Origin: Streptomyces microflavus
GTDB lineage: Bacteria; Actinomycetota; Actinomycetes; Streptomycetales; Streptomycetaceae
Direction of reading: 5' to 3'
Assembly (NCBI RefSeq): GCF_014650075.1
Contig: NZ_BMUG01000011.1
Span: 62,001 to 126,000 of the forward strand
Length of the DNA stretch: 64,000 nt
In this document: positions 1 through 8,144 of the stretch, piece after piece
Layout: every line of letters starts with the position of its first letter
Numbering within the stretch: position 1 is the stretch's first letter
Made by a program: the position numbers and the translations under genes
The notes under the pieces: generated by a model
The model's input: the letters and a program-made list of their open reading frames with translations, nothing else
The model's database searches: none
Told to the model about the DNA's origin: nothing

Positions 1-971
1 GCGCCGGGGCGAGCGCCGTCCAGTACGGGCTCGCCTGCCTGGAGCTGGAGGCCGCCGACTCCGGGATCCGCTCGCTCGTCTCCGTACAGGGTTCGCTCGC
101 CATGTACGCGATCCACCGCTTCGGCTCCGAGGAGCAGAAGCAGCGGTGGCTGCCCGGCATGGCGGCGGGCGAGATCATCGGCTGCTTCGGGCTGACCGAG
201 CCGGACCACGGCTCCGACCCGGCCGGGATGCGGACGTACGCCAAGCGCGACGGCACGGACTGGGTGCTCACCGGCCGCAAGATGTGGATCACCAACGGCT
301 CGGTCGCCGGGGTCGCCATCGTCTGGGCGCAGACCGACGAGGGCGACGAGGGCCGGGGCATCCGCGGCTTCGTCGTACCGACCGGCACCCCCGGCTTCTC
401 CGCGCCGGAGATCCACCACAAGTGGTCGCTGCGGGCCTCGGTCACCAGCGAACTGGTCATGGACGGCGTCCGGCTCCCCGCCGACGCGGTGCTTCCGGAC
501 GCGAAGGGGCTGCGCGGCCCGCTCAGCTGTCTGAGCCACGCGCGGTACGGGATCGTCTGGGGCGCCATGGGTGCGGCGCGGGCCAGCTTCGAGTCGGCCC
601 TCGACTACGCGAGGACCCGGGAACAGTTCGGCCGGCCGATCGGCGGCTTCCAGCTCACCCAGGCCAAGCTGGCGGACATGGCGCTCGAACTGCACAAGGG
701 CATCCTGCTCGCCCACCACCTGGGCAGCCGCATGGACGCGGGGCGGCTCCGCCCCGAGCAGGTCAGCTTCGGCAAGCTCAACAACGTGCGGGAGGCGATC
801 GAGATCTGCCGTACCTCGCGCACGATCCTCGGTGCCAACGGGATCTCGCTGGAGTACCCGGTGATGCGGCACGCGACGAATCTGGAGTCGGTGCTCACGT
901 ACGAGGGCACCGTGGAGATGCACCAGCTGGTGCTGGGCAAGGCGCTCACCGGTCTCGACGCCTTCCGGTGA
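1..971 (+). CDS. gcdH: Acyl-CoA dehydrogenase, glutaryl-CoA dehydrogenase type (5' end missing)
   Basis: FAD-dependent dehydrogenase that should oxidise and decarboxylate glutaryl-CoA to crotonyl-CoA in lysine and tryptophan breakdown. The gene runs in from before the window; codons are in phase from base 3 and stop at the TGA at 969-971. Visible parts are the middle FAD-binding beta domain (GCFGLTEPDHGSD, then WITNGSVA) and the C-terminal helical domain. The run ARYGIVWGAMGAA followed by TREQFGRPI is typical of the glutaryl-CoA branch. The likely catalytic base is the Glu of YEGT (codon 903-905), followed by LGKALTG. Substrate assignment comes from these family signatures; a closely related acyl-CoA dehydrogenase cannot be excluded. 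Confidence 0.85.
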   Translation, partial: AGASAVQYGLACLELEAADSGIRSLVSVQGSLAMYAIHRFGSEEQKQRWLPGMAAGEIIGCFGLTEPDHGSDPAGMRTYAKRDGTDWVLTGRKMWITNGSVAGVAIVWAQTDEGDEGRGIRGFVVPTGTPGFSAPEIHHKWSLRASVTSELVMDGVRLPADAVLPDAKGLRGPLSCLSHARYGIVWGAMGAARASFESALDYARTREQFGRPIGGFQLTQAKLADMALELHKGILLAHHLGSRMDAGRLRPEQVSFGKLNNVREAIEICRTSRTILGANGISLEYPVMRHATNLESVLTYEGTVEMHQLVLGKALTGLDAFR

Positions 972-1038
972 CCACGACACGTCCGACGGGGCGTGCCGAC
1001 CGGAGACGCTGACCGGAACTTTCCGGCGAGCGCCCTGC

Positions 1039-1482
1039 TCAGCTCTGGTTGAAGAATCCGTCGGCCTTGCGGCCGGCGGATTCCCCGGCGACCACCTGGG
1101 TGTCGGCCGGGGAGAGCAGGAAGACCCGGGTGGCCACCCGGTCGATCGAACCGCGCAGGCCGAAGATCAGCCCGGCGGCGAAGTCCACCACACGCTTGGC
1201 GTCGGCGGGGTCCATGGCCGTGAGGTTGACGATGACCGGGACGCCGTCCCGGAAGAGCTCACCGATGGCCCGTGCGTCCCGGAAGCTGTCCGGGGTCACC
1301 GTGGCGATCCGGCGGTCCTGCTGCTCGGCCGTCTCGGCGGCCACCTGCACCCGGGGGTCGGTGACCCAGGCCTGGTTGCCCGTGCCCGTCTCCGTACCCT
1401 CGGCGTACTCGTCGTCGTAGTACCGCTCGTCGTTGTCCTCTACGAGGCCCAGCCACGCACTCGCCTTGCGCACCGATCCCAT
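1039..1482 (-). CDS. sepF: SepF-like cell division protein
   Basis: 147-residue cytoplasmic protein of the SepF family, which binds FtsZ and tethers it to the membrane at septa. It has a short N-terminal segment (MGSVRKASAWLGL), an acidic linker rich in Glu, Asp and Tyr, and the C-terminal SepF fold with IATVTPDSFRDARAIGE, VIVNLTAMD, AKRVVDFAAGL and a final VFLLSP strand. The start is supported by GAGGAGG seven bases upstream on the minus strand. Streptomyces carry several SepF paralogues. This one stands alone rather than beside ftsZ and ylmE, so it is probably an accessory paralogue (from memory, similar to the gene called sepF2 in S. coelicolor). Confidence 0.88.
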   Translation of the reverse strand: MGSVRKASAWLGLVEDNDERYYDDEYAEGTETGTGNQAWVTDPRVQVAAETAEQQDRRIATVTPDSFRDARAIGELFRDGVPVIVNLTAMDPADAKRVVDFAAGLIFGLRGSIDRVATRVFLLSPADTQVVAGESAGRKADGFFNQS

Positions 1483-1793
1483 GGACGCCTCCTCTCAACC
1501 GCGGTTCCTTGGTGTTCCGCATCTCTTTCGTATCCCTATGGTCGTCCATGATGCGGATACCGCGCCAAGTGGATAGTCGCCGCACAGGTGATTCGTGACG
1601 TTACTGGTGCAGAACATGTGGCGGTTCGTCAAGGTTCCTCCTGCATAAGGCCGGTCCCGATGGGAAAATATGATGCGCCGGTCCGTACGGGTGACATGGG
1701 GGACGTACGGGTGAACGGATCGCCCGATACGATGCACGGCGCTCAGGTGTGCGAGCGGCGCGCACCGGCTGGAACGGCTCGCGGGGGATCGTC
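1483..1793. other. Intergenic region with an 11-bp direct repeat
   Basis: The gap between the divergent sepF-like gene and the DUF5685 gene has no convincing reading frame. It holds two exact copies of CGTACGGGTGA at 1684-1694 and 1704-1714, spaced 20 bp apart (two helical turns), about 80-110 bp upstream of the DUF5685 start. This looks like a binding site for a dimeric regulator or a promoter-proximal element. No other structure was seen. Confidence 0.35.
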
Positions 1794-3002
1794 GTGTTCG
1801 GAATCGTGAGGCCCTGTACCCATCGGCTCTCCGAAGGTCTGCGGACCGAGTGGATGGCCCATCTCTGCGGTCTCTGCCTGGCCCTGAGGGCGGATCACGG
1901 GCAGTTCGCCCGAATTGTCACCAACTATGACGGTCTGATCGTCTCCGTCCTGACGGAGGCTCAGACGGGGGCCACCCCGGCCGGCCGGCGCACCGCCGGT
2001 CCGTGCCCGCTGCGCGCCATGCGGACCGCCCCGGTCGCCAAGGGGGAGGGGGCCAGGCTCGCCGCCGCCGTCTCGCTCGTCCTCGCCTCCGCCAAGGTCC
2101 GCGACCACGTCGCCGACCGGGACGGGCTGTTGGCCCGGCGGCCGGTCGCGGCGGCCGCGCGGCGGGTGGCGGCGGGCTGGGACCGGGCGGGTGCCCGTAC
2201 GGGGGCGGCGCTCGGCTTCGACACCGCCCTCCTGGTCGACGCGGTCGACCGGCAGACCGGCATCGAGACCCTCGCGGGGCCCGGTACCCCGCTGCTGACG
2301 GTCACCGAACCCACCGAGACCGCCACCGCGGCGGCCTTCGCCCACACCGCCGTCCTCGCCGGGAAGCCGCAGAACGCCGCCCCGCTCGCGGAGGCCGGAC
2401 GCCTCTTCGGGCGGCTCGCGCATCTGCTGGACGCCGTGGAGGACCGGGAAGCTGACGCCGCGTCGGGTGCCTGGAACCCGCTCACCGTGACCGGCACCCC
2501 GCTGACCGAGGCGCGCCGGCTCTGCGACGACGCGCTGCACGGCATACGGCTCGCGCTGCGTGAGGCCGAGTTCACCGATGGCCAGCTCGTCCATGTGCTG
2601 CTCGCCCATGAGCTGCGGCGCTCGGTCGACCGGGCCTTCGGCACGTCGTCCTGCTCGCACACGGGGCTGGAGGTGCCGCAGGGCTCCTTCGGGCCGCCCC
2701 CCGGCAATCCGTACGGCCCGACGCCGGGCAACCCGTACGGTCCGACGCCCGGCGGTCCGGCCGCCCCGCCCCCGCCCCGGCCGCCGCGCGACCGGCGCGG
2801 GCTGATCGCCGGGTGCCTGGTGTGGGCCGGGCTCGCCTGCACCTGCCAGATGTGCTGCGGCACCTTCGAGGACCCCTGGAGCCGGGAGCGGCGGGAAGGG
2901 CTGTGCAACGACTGCGGCGACTGCTGCGAGGCCTGCGACTGCTGCGGCCAGTGCGGCGAGGGCTGCTGCTGTTGCGGCGACTCCTGCGGGTGCGACTGCT
3001 GA
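1794..3002 (+). CDS. DUF5685 family protein with cysteine-rich tail
   Basis: Conserved actinobacterial protein of unknown function, about 402 residues from the GTG at 1794, which gives an N terminus MFGIVRPC and has GGGGGA just upstream; an in-frame GTG at 1749 would add 15 residues. The N-terminal part contains CxxC-like pairs (HLCGLCLAL) reminiscent of metal-binding helical proteins, followed by an alanine-rich helical core. Around residues 300-330 there is a Pro/Gly/Tyr linker repeating GNPYGPTP. The last 62 residues hold 20 cysteines in CC and CxxC clusters, suggesting metal binding or dense disulfides. One hydrophobic stretch (CLVWAGLACTC) could anchor it. Family assignment is good; function is unknown. 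Confidence 0.8.
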   Translation: MFGIVRPCTHRLSEGLRTEWMAHLCGLCLALRADHGQFARIVTNYDGLIVSVLTEAQTGATPAGRRTAGPCPLRAMRTAPVAKGEGARLAAAVSLVLASAKVRDHVADRDGLLARRPVAAAARRVAAGWDRAGARTGAALGFDTALLVDAVDRQTGIETLAGPGTPLLTVTEPTETATAAAFAHTAVLAGKPQNAAPLAEAGRLFGRLAHLLDAVEDREADAASGAWNPLTVTGTPLTEARRLCDDALHGIRLALREAEFTDGQLVHVLLAHELRRSVDRAFGTSSCSHTGLEVPQGSFGPPPGNPYGPTPGNPYGPTPGGPAAPPPPRPPRDRRGLIAGCLVWAGLACTCQMCCGTFEDPWSRERREGLCNDCGDCCEACDCCGQCGEGCCCCGDSCGCDC

Positions 3003-3027
3003 GGCCGCAGGAGTCACCGGCGTCGGG

Positions 3028-3978
3028 CTACTTCGGCGTGGGACCCTTCAGCTCGGGCGGCGAGATCTGCGACGTCTCGATCGCGGACTCGGTGGTGCCC
3101 CACTTCTTCAGGATCCGGTCGTAGGTCCCGTCCTTCTTGAGCTGGTTGACCGCGGCCTGGAAGGCCGGGGTCAGCGGGCTGCCCTTCTTGAAGGCGAAGC
3201 CCACGTCCAGCCGCTTGAACTCGTTGAGGAAGCGCAGCCCCTCCTGCTGGGTCACCGCGTAGCGCAGTCCGTTGATGGTGGACATGTTCACGTCGGTGCG
3301 GCCCTGCTTGAGGGAGAGCCAGACCGCCGCCGGGTCGGCGTACGTCTTCACCTCGTAGGGCTTCTCGCCCTTCTCCGCGCACCGGGGCAGGTTCTCCTGG
3401 AGCGCGACCTCGAAGGTGGTGCCCGCACCCGTGGACACGTTCAGGCCGCACAGGTCGGTGAGGTCGGTGACCTCCTTCAGCTTGCTGTCCTCGCGGACGG
3501 CGAAGCCCTGGCCGTCGTTGATGTACGTCACGAAGTCGATCGTCTTGCGGCGTACGTCGGTGACGCCGAAGTTCCCCGTCCCCAGGTCGTACTTCCCGCT
3601 TCCGAGCGCCGGCAGGATCGCCTCGAAGGACGCCACCTCACGCTTCAGCTCCACTCCCAGCACCTTTGCCACCGCGTCCGCGAAGTCGATGTCCGCGCCG
3701 GACAGCGTGGTGCCGTCCGCCTCGTAGAAGGCTCCCGGCGGGGAGCCGGTGGCGGCCGCGATCCGCAGGGTGCCGGCCTTGCGGACCTCCTCGGGCAGCA
3801 GCTCCGCCACGGCGTCGACCTTCTTCACCGAGGACACCACGTCGGTGGTCGGGGTCTTCCCCTTGGCCTCGCCCTTGGCGGTGCCCGCCCCGGGCTCCGC
3901 CGGGTCCGCGCAGCCGGTCAGGGTCAGCGCGGCGGCGGTGATCAAGGCGAAGAGGGCACTGTGGCGCGATCTGGACAT
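3028..3978 (-). CDS. ABC transporter substrate-binding lipoprotein (polar amino acid/cystine type)
   Basis: 316-residue solute-binding protein of family 3 (PBPb fold). The signal peptide ends in a lipobox (TLTGC, Cys at about residue 23), so the mature protein should be a membrane-anchored lipoprotein. The core shows KAGTLRIAAATGSPPGAFYEADG and DIDFADAVAKVLG, typical of glutamine or cystine binders. It lies divergently from the permease operon that starts at 4460 and is the first of two binding proteins of this cluster (the other is at 8982). A sulfur-type leader peptide lies about 215 bp upstream on the same strand, which argues for control by sulfur or cysteine supply. Ligand specificity is inferred, not shown. 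Confidence 0.88.
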   Translation of the reverse strand: MSRSRHSALFALITAAALTLTGCADPAEPGAGTAKGEAKGKTPTTDVVSSVKKVDAVAELLPEEVRKAGTLRIAAATGSPPGAFYEADGTTLSGADIDFADAVAKVLGVELKREVASFEAILPALGSGKYDLGTGNFGVTDVRRKTIDFVTYINDGQGFAVREDSKLKEVTDLTDLCGLNVSTGAGTTFEVALQENLPRCAEKGEKPYEVKTYADPAAVWLSLKQGRTDVNMSTINGLRYAVTQQEGLRFLNEFKRLDVGFAFKKGSPLTPAFQAAVNQLKKDGTYDRILKKWGTTESAIETSQISPPELKGPTPK

Positions 3979-4193
3979 GGCTCTGTTTTCTCCGGGTTCG
4001 TCAAGGTATGCCGACCGGCCCCGGGCCCGGAAGGGCGCGGAGCGGCGACGGGAGGTTCAGCGGTGCGCGGGAAGGTACGGCGAAGCGAGGGGAGGGCGAC
4101 GCGGTGTGGTGGAGGTGAAGTCACGCGAGGAACGGTGCTCGAACGCCTTCAGAGCAGGCGTGAGCAGGGAAAACCGGACAGCAGAGGGTCAGC

Positions 4194-4265
4194 TCAACAG
4201 GAAGAGGACCACACTCGACCGAAGTCGATGTGGGAGCGGGTGACCAGCCACTGCTGCGAATACAT
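4194..4265 (-). CDS. Short sulfur-type leader peptide
   Basis: A 23-codon frame, too short for routine gene calling, starts at ATG 4265 and ends with a Cys codon directly before TGA. Its second half reads TRSHIDFGRVWSSSC. This fits the R-x-H-[IV]-D-[LF]-x-R-[VM]-x-S-x-x-C pattern of the short leader peptides I know upstream of sulfur transport and assimilation genes in Streptomyces and relatives. It lies on the same strand as, and about 215 bp before, the binding-protein gene that starts at 3978. It may act by translation-coupled attenuation sensing cysteinyl-tRNA or sulfur status. No good ribosome site is visible, so the exact start is open. Confidence 0.65.
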   Translation of the reverse strand: MYSQQWLVTRSHIDFGRVWSSSC

Positions 4266-4336
4266 GGGGCCAGTGGAACAGGCATCCGGGTGCGCGTCAA
4301 CTGACGTGAGACATAGAGCTCAGAGTGTGGACAGGC

Positions 4337-4366
4337 TTGACAATGCGCCGTGTTCACCGCTTATCT
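4337..4366 (+). promoter_or_regulatory. Possible sigma-70-type promoter of the transport operon
   Basis: TTGACA at 4337-4342 and TTATCT at 4361-4366 are separated by 18 bp, about 95 bp before the first permease start. The -35 is a consensus match; the -10 is only fair. The region is shared with the divergent lipoprotein leader, so both directions may be co-regulated. Confidence 0.35.
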
Positions 4367-4459
4367 CGGAGGCGGACCGGCGCTGAGGGGCCCGGTCCGT
4401 GTGGTTCATGGTGTGAAGGTACGCCCCGTGTTCGATCTCAGCATCCACGGAGCCCTCGC

Positions 4460-5332
4460 ATGCCCCCGCAGACCGATCTGCTGCCTCCCTCGTCCTCCGC
4501 GCCACCACCCGTCAAGCACGACGGCGACAGTGCGGTCCCCCGCATCGTCCCCGTACGCCGAACGGGCCGCTGGACAGCGGCTGTTGCCGTCCTCGTCCTC
4601 CTCGCGCTGGCGCTGAGCTCGGTCATCCGCAACGAGGCCTTCGAGTGGGACGTGGTCGTCTCCTACTTCGCCACCGCCTCCGTCCTGCGCGGTCTCTGGC
4701 TCACCCTGTGGCTCACCGCGGTCGTCATGGTGCTCGGCTTCGCCCTCGGGGCGCTCCTCGCCGTCCTGCGGCTCTCCGGCAACCCCGTTCTCCAGGCGGT
4801 CAGTTGGGGTTACGTCTGGCTGTTCAGGTCCACCCCGATCCTGGTCCAGCTGCTGTTCTGGTTCAACATCGGCGCCCTGTACCCGCAGATCCTCGGTGTC
4901 TCCACGGTCACCCTCATGGGCCCGGTCACCATCGCCGTCGTCGGACTGACCCTGCACGAGGCCGCGTACGCCGCCGAGGTCGTCCGCGGCGGCATCCTCT
5001 CCGTCGAACGCGGCCAGGTGGAGGCCGCCCAGTCCCTGGGGCTCGGGCCCTGGCGGCGGTTCCGGCGGATCGTGCTGCCGCAGGCGATGCGCTCCATCGT
5101 CCCGCCGGCCGGGAACATGCTGATCGGCACCCTCAAGGGCACCTCGATCGTCAGCATCATCGCCGTGCAGGACCTGCTCTACTCCGTCCAGCTCGTCTAC
5201 CACCGCACCTACCAGGTCATCCCGCTGCTGCTCGTCGCCACCCTCTGGTACGCCGGGGTCACCTCCCTGCTGAGCATCGGCCAGCGCTATGTGGAGCGCT
5301 ACTACGCCCGCGGTACGGCGGGTGCGCGATGA
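4460..5332 (+). CDS. ABC transporter permease (amino acid, His/Glu type)
   Basis: About 290 residues from ATG 4460, which has GGAG seven bases upstream; the reading frame stays open further upstream but without a ribosome site. After a proline-rich cytoplasmic N terminus there is one helix near residue 35-50 and then the five-helix core of polar amino acid permeases. Typical sequences are LWLTLWLTAVVMVLGFALG, WLFRSTPILVQLLFWFN and the ATPase-contacting EAA loop EAAQSLGLGPWRRFRRIVLP. The stop overlaps the next start (ATGA at 5329-5332), so it is translationally coupled to the FAD/NAD(P) protein. It is likely to pair with the second permease at 7227 and the ATPase at 8141. Confidence 0.9.
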   Translation: MPPQTDLLPPSSSAPPPVKHDGDSAVPRIVPVRRTGRWTAAVAVLVLLALALSSVIRNEAFEWDVVVSYFATASVLRGLWLTLWLTAVVMVLGFALGALLAVLRLSGNPVLQAVSWGYVWLFRSTPILVQLLFWFNIGALYPQILGVSTVTLMGPVTIAVVGLTLHEAAYAAEVVRGGILSVERGQVEAAQSLGLGPWRRFRRIVLPQAMRSIVPPAGNMLIGTLKGTSIVSIIAVQDLLYSVQLVYHRTYQVIPLLLVATLWYAGVTSLLSIGQRYVERYYARGTAGAR

Positions 5333-7170
5333 GCGCCGCACCCACGCTCGTGGTGATCGGCGGCGGCCCGCGCGGCACCGGTGTCATCGAGCGCATCGCC
5401 GCCAACGCCCGTGAGCTGTACGGGGACCTGCCCCTGGACATCCACCTCGTCGACCCCTACCCGGCGGGCGGTGGGCGGATCTGGCGGCCGGACCAGTCGC
5501 CGCTGCTCTGGATGAACTCCATGGCCGAGGACGTCACCATGTTCACCGACGAGACGGTGGAGCTGGCCGGACCGGTCGTCGCGGGGCCCGCACTGCACGC
5601 CTGGGCCGAGGACGTCCGCGCCGGGCGCGTCACCCCCGACGCCGAGCCCGCCGTACTGGCGGAGATACGCGGCCTGACCGGCCAGGACTTCCCCAGTCGG
5701 CGGCTCCAGAGCGCCTATCTGCGCTGGACCTACGACCGTGCCCTGGCGGCCCTGCCGCCCGGGATCACCGTGCACGAGCACCGCACCACCGCCGTCGCCG
5801 TCACCGGACCGCGCGGCTCCCGCCAGCGTGTACGGCTGCGGGACCGCACCGAACCTCTCCTCGCCGACCTCGTCGTCCTGACCGTGGGCCACCTCGACGC
5901 CGAACAGGAGCCAGAACAGGCAGAGTTGAGCGACTTCGCGGCGCGGCACGGGCTGATCCACCTGCCGCCCGACTTCACCGCCGACACCGACCTCACCGCG
6001 CTGCCCGCCGGTGAACCGGTCATCGTCCGGGGCTTCGGCCTCGCCTTCATCGACCTGATGGTCCTGCTCACCGAGGGGCGCGGCGGACGCCACGAGAACG
6101 GCGTCTACCAGCCCTCGGGACAGGAGCCCGTGCTGTACGTGGGATCCCGGCGCGGGGTCCCGTACCACTCGAAGATCGGCTACACCTGGACCGGTGAACG
6201 CCCGCCCCTGCCGCGCTACTTGACCCCCGCGTGGGCCGACGAGCTGCTGAGCCGCCCCGGCCCGCTCGACTTCCGGCGCGATGTGTGGCCGCTGGTCGGC
6301 AAGGAGCTCGGCCACGCCCACTACCACCGGCTGTTCACCGCCCACCCCGAGCGCACCGCCCTGGACCCCGAGGTCTTCGACGCGAAGTACGCAGCCGCCG
6401 ATCCTGGCAGCCCCGAACTGGCCGACCTCGTCGCCGGTGCCGTACCCGACCCCGCCGACCGGCTCGACCTGGACGCGCTCGACCGGCCGCTGGACGGCGT
6501 GACGTACGAAAGCGCCGAGGCGCTCCAGGAAGGGCTGCGCGACTACATAACCGCCGACCTGACACGCCGTCACAACCCGGACCACAGCACGGATCTCGCA
6601 GTCTTCCTCGGGCTGCTCTCGGCCTACGCCCAGCTCATCCGGCTCGGCGACATCGGCAACTGGTGGCACGGCTTCTTCAGCTACCTCGCATCGGGCCCGC
6701 CCGGCCCCCGCCTGGAGCAGCTCCTCGCCCTCTCCCGGGCCGGCGTCGTCCGCTTCCTCGGCGCCTCCATCGCCGTGGAGGCCGACGAGGAGCACGGCGT
6801 CTTCCGGGCGAGCGGCGCCACCGTCCCCGGCGAGCACATCGAGGCCCGCGCCCTGGTCGAGGCCCGCCTGCCGGACCCCTCGCTCCGCCACACCGCCAGC
6901 CCGCTGCTGCGCACCCTGTACGAGGGCGGGGCCGCCGTCACCGACACGGGCCTGCTCTCGGTGGACCCGGGCGACAGCCGCATCGTCGACCGCGAGGGAC
7001 GGCCGCACCCGCGCCGCTTCGCGCTGGGCCCGTTCACCACGGCACGCAACAGCGGCGCCTTCACCCGCCCCCGTACCGGCGGACCCGCGTTCCGGCAGAA
7101 CGACGCCACCGCCCGGGCCGCGCTGGGCTTCCTGCGCGACCTCTCCTGTCACGGCCGCCTCGCCTCCTGA
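5329..7170 (+). CDS. FAD/NAD(P)-binding protein in the transporter operon
   Basis: 613-residue cytoplasmic flavoprotein of the FAD-NAD(P)-binding family (PF13454-like). The N terminus TLVVIGGGPRGTGVIERIA is a dinucleotide-binding beta-alpha-beta fold with GxGxxG character, followed by the family stretch DPYPAGGGRIWRPDQ. A second Rossmann-like region appears around residues 220-245 (PVIVRGFGLAFIDLMVLL). Near the C terminus FALGPFTTARNSGAF resembles the final FAD contact of such proteins. It overlaps the upstream permease by 4 bp and sits inside a transport operon. It is therefore likely to act on the imported compound, perhaps as an oxidoreductase or N/S-hydroxylase-like enzyme. The reaction is not known. 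Confidence 0.78.
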   Translation: MSAAPTLVVIGGGPRGTGVIERIAANARELYGDLPLDIHLVDPYPAGGGRIWRPDQSPLLWMNSMAEDVTMFTDETVELAGPVVAGPALHAWAEDVRAGRVTPDAEPAVLAEIRGLTGQDFPSRRLQSAYLRWTYDRALAALPPGITVHEHRTTAVAVTGPRGSRQRVRLRDRTEPLLADLVVLTVGHLDAEQEPEQAELSDFAARHGLIHLPPDFTADTDLTALPAGEPVIVRGFGLAFIDLMVLLTEGRGGRHENGVYQPSGQEPVLYVGSRRGVPYHSKIGYTWTGERPPLPRYLTPAWADELLSRPGPLDFRRDVWPLVGKELGHAHYHRLFTAHPERTALDPEVFDAKYAAADPGSPELADLVAGAVPDPADRLDLDALDRPLDGVTYESAEALQEGLRDYITADLTRRHNPDHSTDLAVFLGLLSAYAQLIRLGDIGNWWHGFFSYLASGPPGPRLEQLLALSRAGVVRFLGASIAVEADEEHGVFRASGATVPGEHIEARALVEARLPDPSLRHTASPLLRTLYEGGAAVTDTGLLSVDPGDSRIVDREGRPHPRRFALGPFTTARNSGAFTRPRTGGPAFRQNDATARAALGFLRDLSCHGRLAS

Positions 7171-7226
7171 ACCCGCCGCAGATCCTTCCCGTACCACCGC
7201 CACCACTGCGTCCAAGGAACCCCGCC

Positions 7227-8144
7227 ATGTCGCTGACCAGCGATCCACCCATCGATCAACCCGCCGGGGCCCCCGACGGCCCGCCCCCCGGAAGAGCCGC
7301 CGACCCCGGCACCGACTACGGAGAGCTGACCGTCGTCCCGGCCCGCCACCCCTGGCGCTGGGTCGCCGTCGCCGTGACCGCGGTCCTGGTCGCCCAGTTC
7401 ATCAACGGGCTGGTCACCAACCCCGGCTGGGAGTGGGACGTCTTCGCGCAGTTCTTCTCCGCGCCGGTCACCCTCAAGGCCGTCTGGCTCACCCTCCAGC
7501 TGACCTTCTACGGCACGGTCCTCGGCTTCGCGCTCGGCATCGTGCTGGCGTTCATGCGGCTGTCGGCCAGCCCGTTCCTGAGGACGGTCGCGTACGGCTA
7601 CATCTGGACGTTTCGCTCGATCCCGCTCATCGTGCAGCTGCTGTTCTGGTTCAACCTCGCCTACCTCTACAAGGAGTTGCAGTTCGGCATCCCGTTCGGG
7701 CCGGGCTTCTTCACCTTCGACACGATGAACCTGGTCGGCGCGGTCAGCGCGGCCGTCCTGGGCCTCGCGCTGCACCAGGCGGCGTACGCGGCGGAGATCG
7801 TGCGCGGTGGCGTACTGGCCGTCGGCGGCGAGCAGTTGGAGGCTGCGGCCGCCCTCGGCATCCCCAAGTTCCGGCAGCTGCGCCGGATCGTGCTCCCGCA
7901 GGCGATGCGCTCCATCCTGCCCAACGCGGCCAACGAGATCATCTCGCTGTTCAAGGGCACCTCGATCGTCTCCGTCATGGCGATCGGCGAGCTCTTCTAC
8001 CAGGTCCAGGTCGTCTACGGCCGCAGCGGCCGGGTCGTTCCGCTGCTGATGGTCGCCACCGCCTGGTACATCCTCCTGACCACCGCCCTCTCGGTCATCC
8101 AGTACTACGTCGAACGTCACTACTCCAAGGGGGCCGTGCGATGA
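7227..8144 (+). CDS. ABC transporter permease (amino acid, His/Glu type)
   Basis: 305 residues from ATG 7227, preceded by AAGGA eight bases upstream. The layout matches the permease at 4460: a proline-rich N terminus, WLTLQLTFYGTVLGFALG, WTFRSIPLIVQLLFWFNL and the EAA loop EAAAALGIPKFRQLRRIVLP. It overlaps the ATPase gene by 4 bp (ATGA at 8141-8144). The two permeases presumably form a heterodimer with one ATPase type, as in cystine/modified-cysteine importers with two permeases and two binding proteins. Confidence 0.9.
   Translation: MSLTSDPPIDQPAGAPDGPPPGRAADPGTDYGELTVVPARHPWRWVAVAVTAVLVAQFINGLVTNPGWEWDVFAQFFSAPVTLKAVWLTLQLTFYGTVLGFALGIVLAFMRLSASPFLRTVAYGYIWTFRSIPLIVQLLFWFNLAYLYKELQFGIPFGPGFFTFDTMNLVGAVSAAVLGLALHQAAYAAEIVRGGVLAVGGEQLEAAAALGIPKFRQLRRIVLPQAMRSILPNAANEIISLFKGTSIVSVMAIGELFYQVQVVYGRSGRVVPLLMVATAWYILLTTALSVIQYYVERHYSKGAVR

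Noticed and set aside
4343..4459. In-frame upstream extension or plus-strand leader before the permease
   Set aside because: Its codons do not match the sulfur leader pattern and there is no ribosome site before the ATG at 4343; the start at 4460 has a good one.
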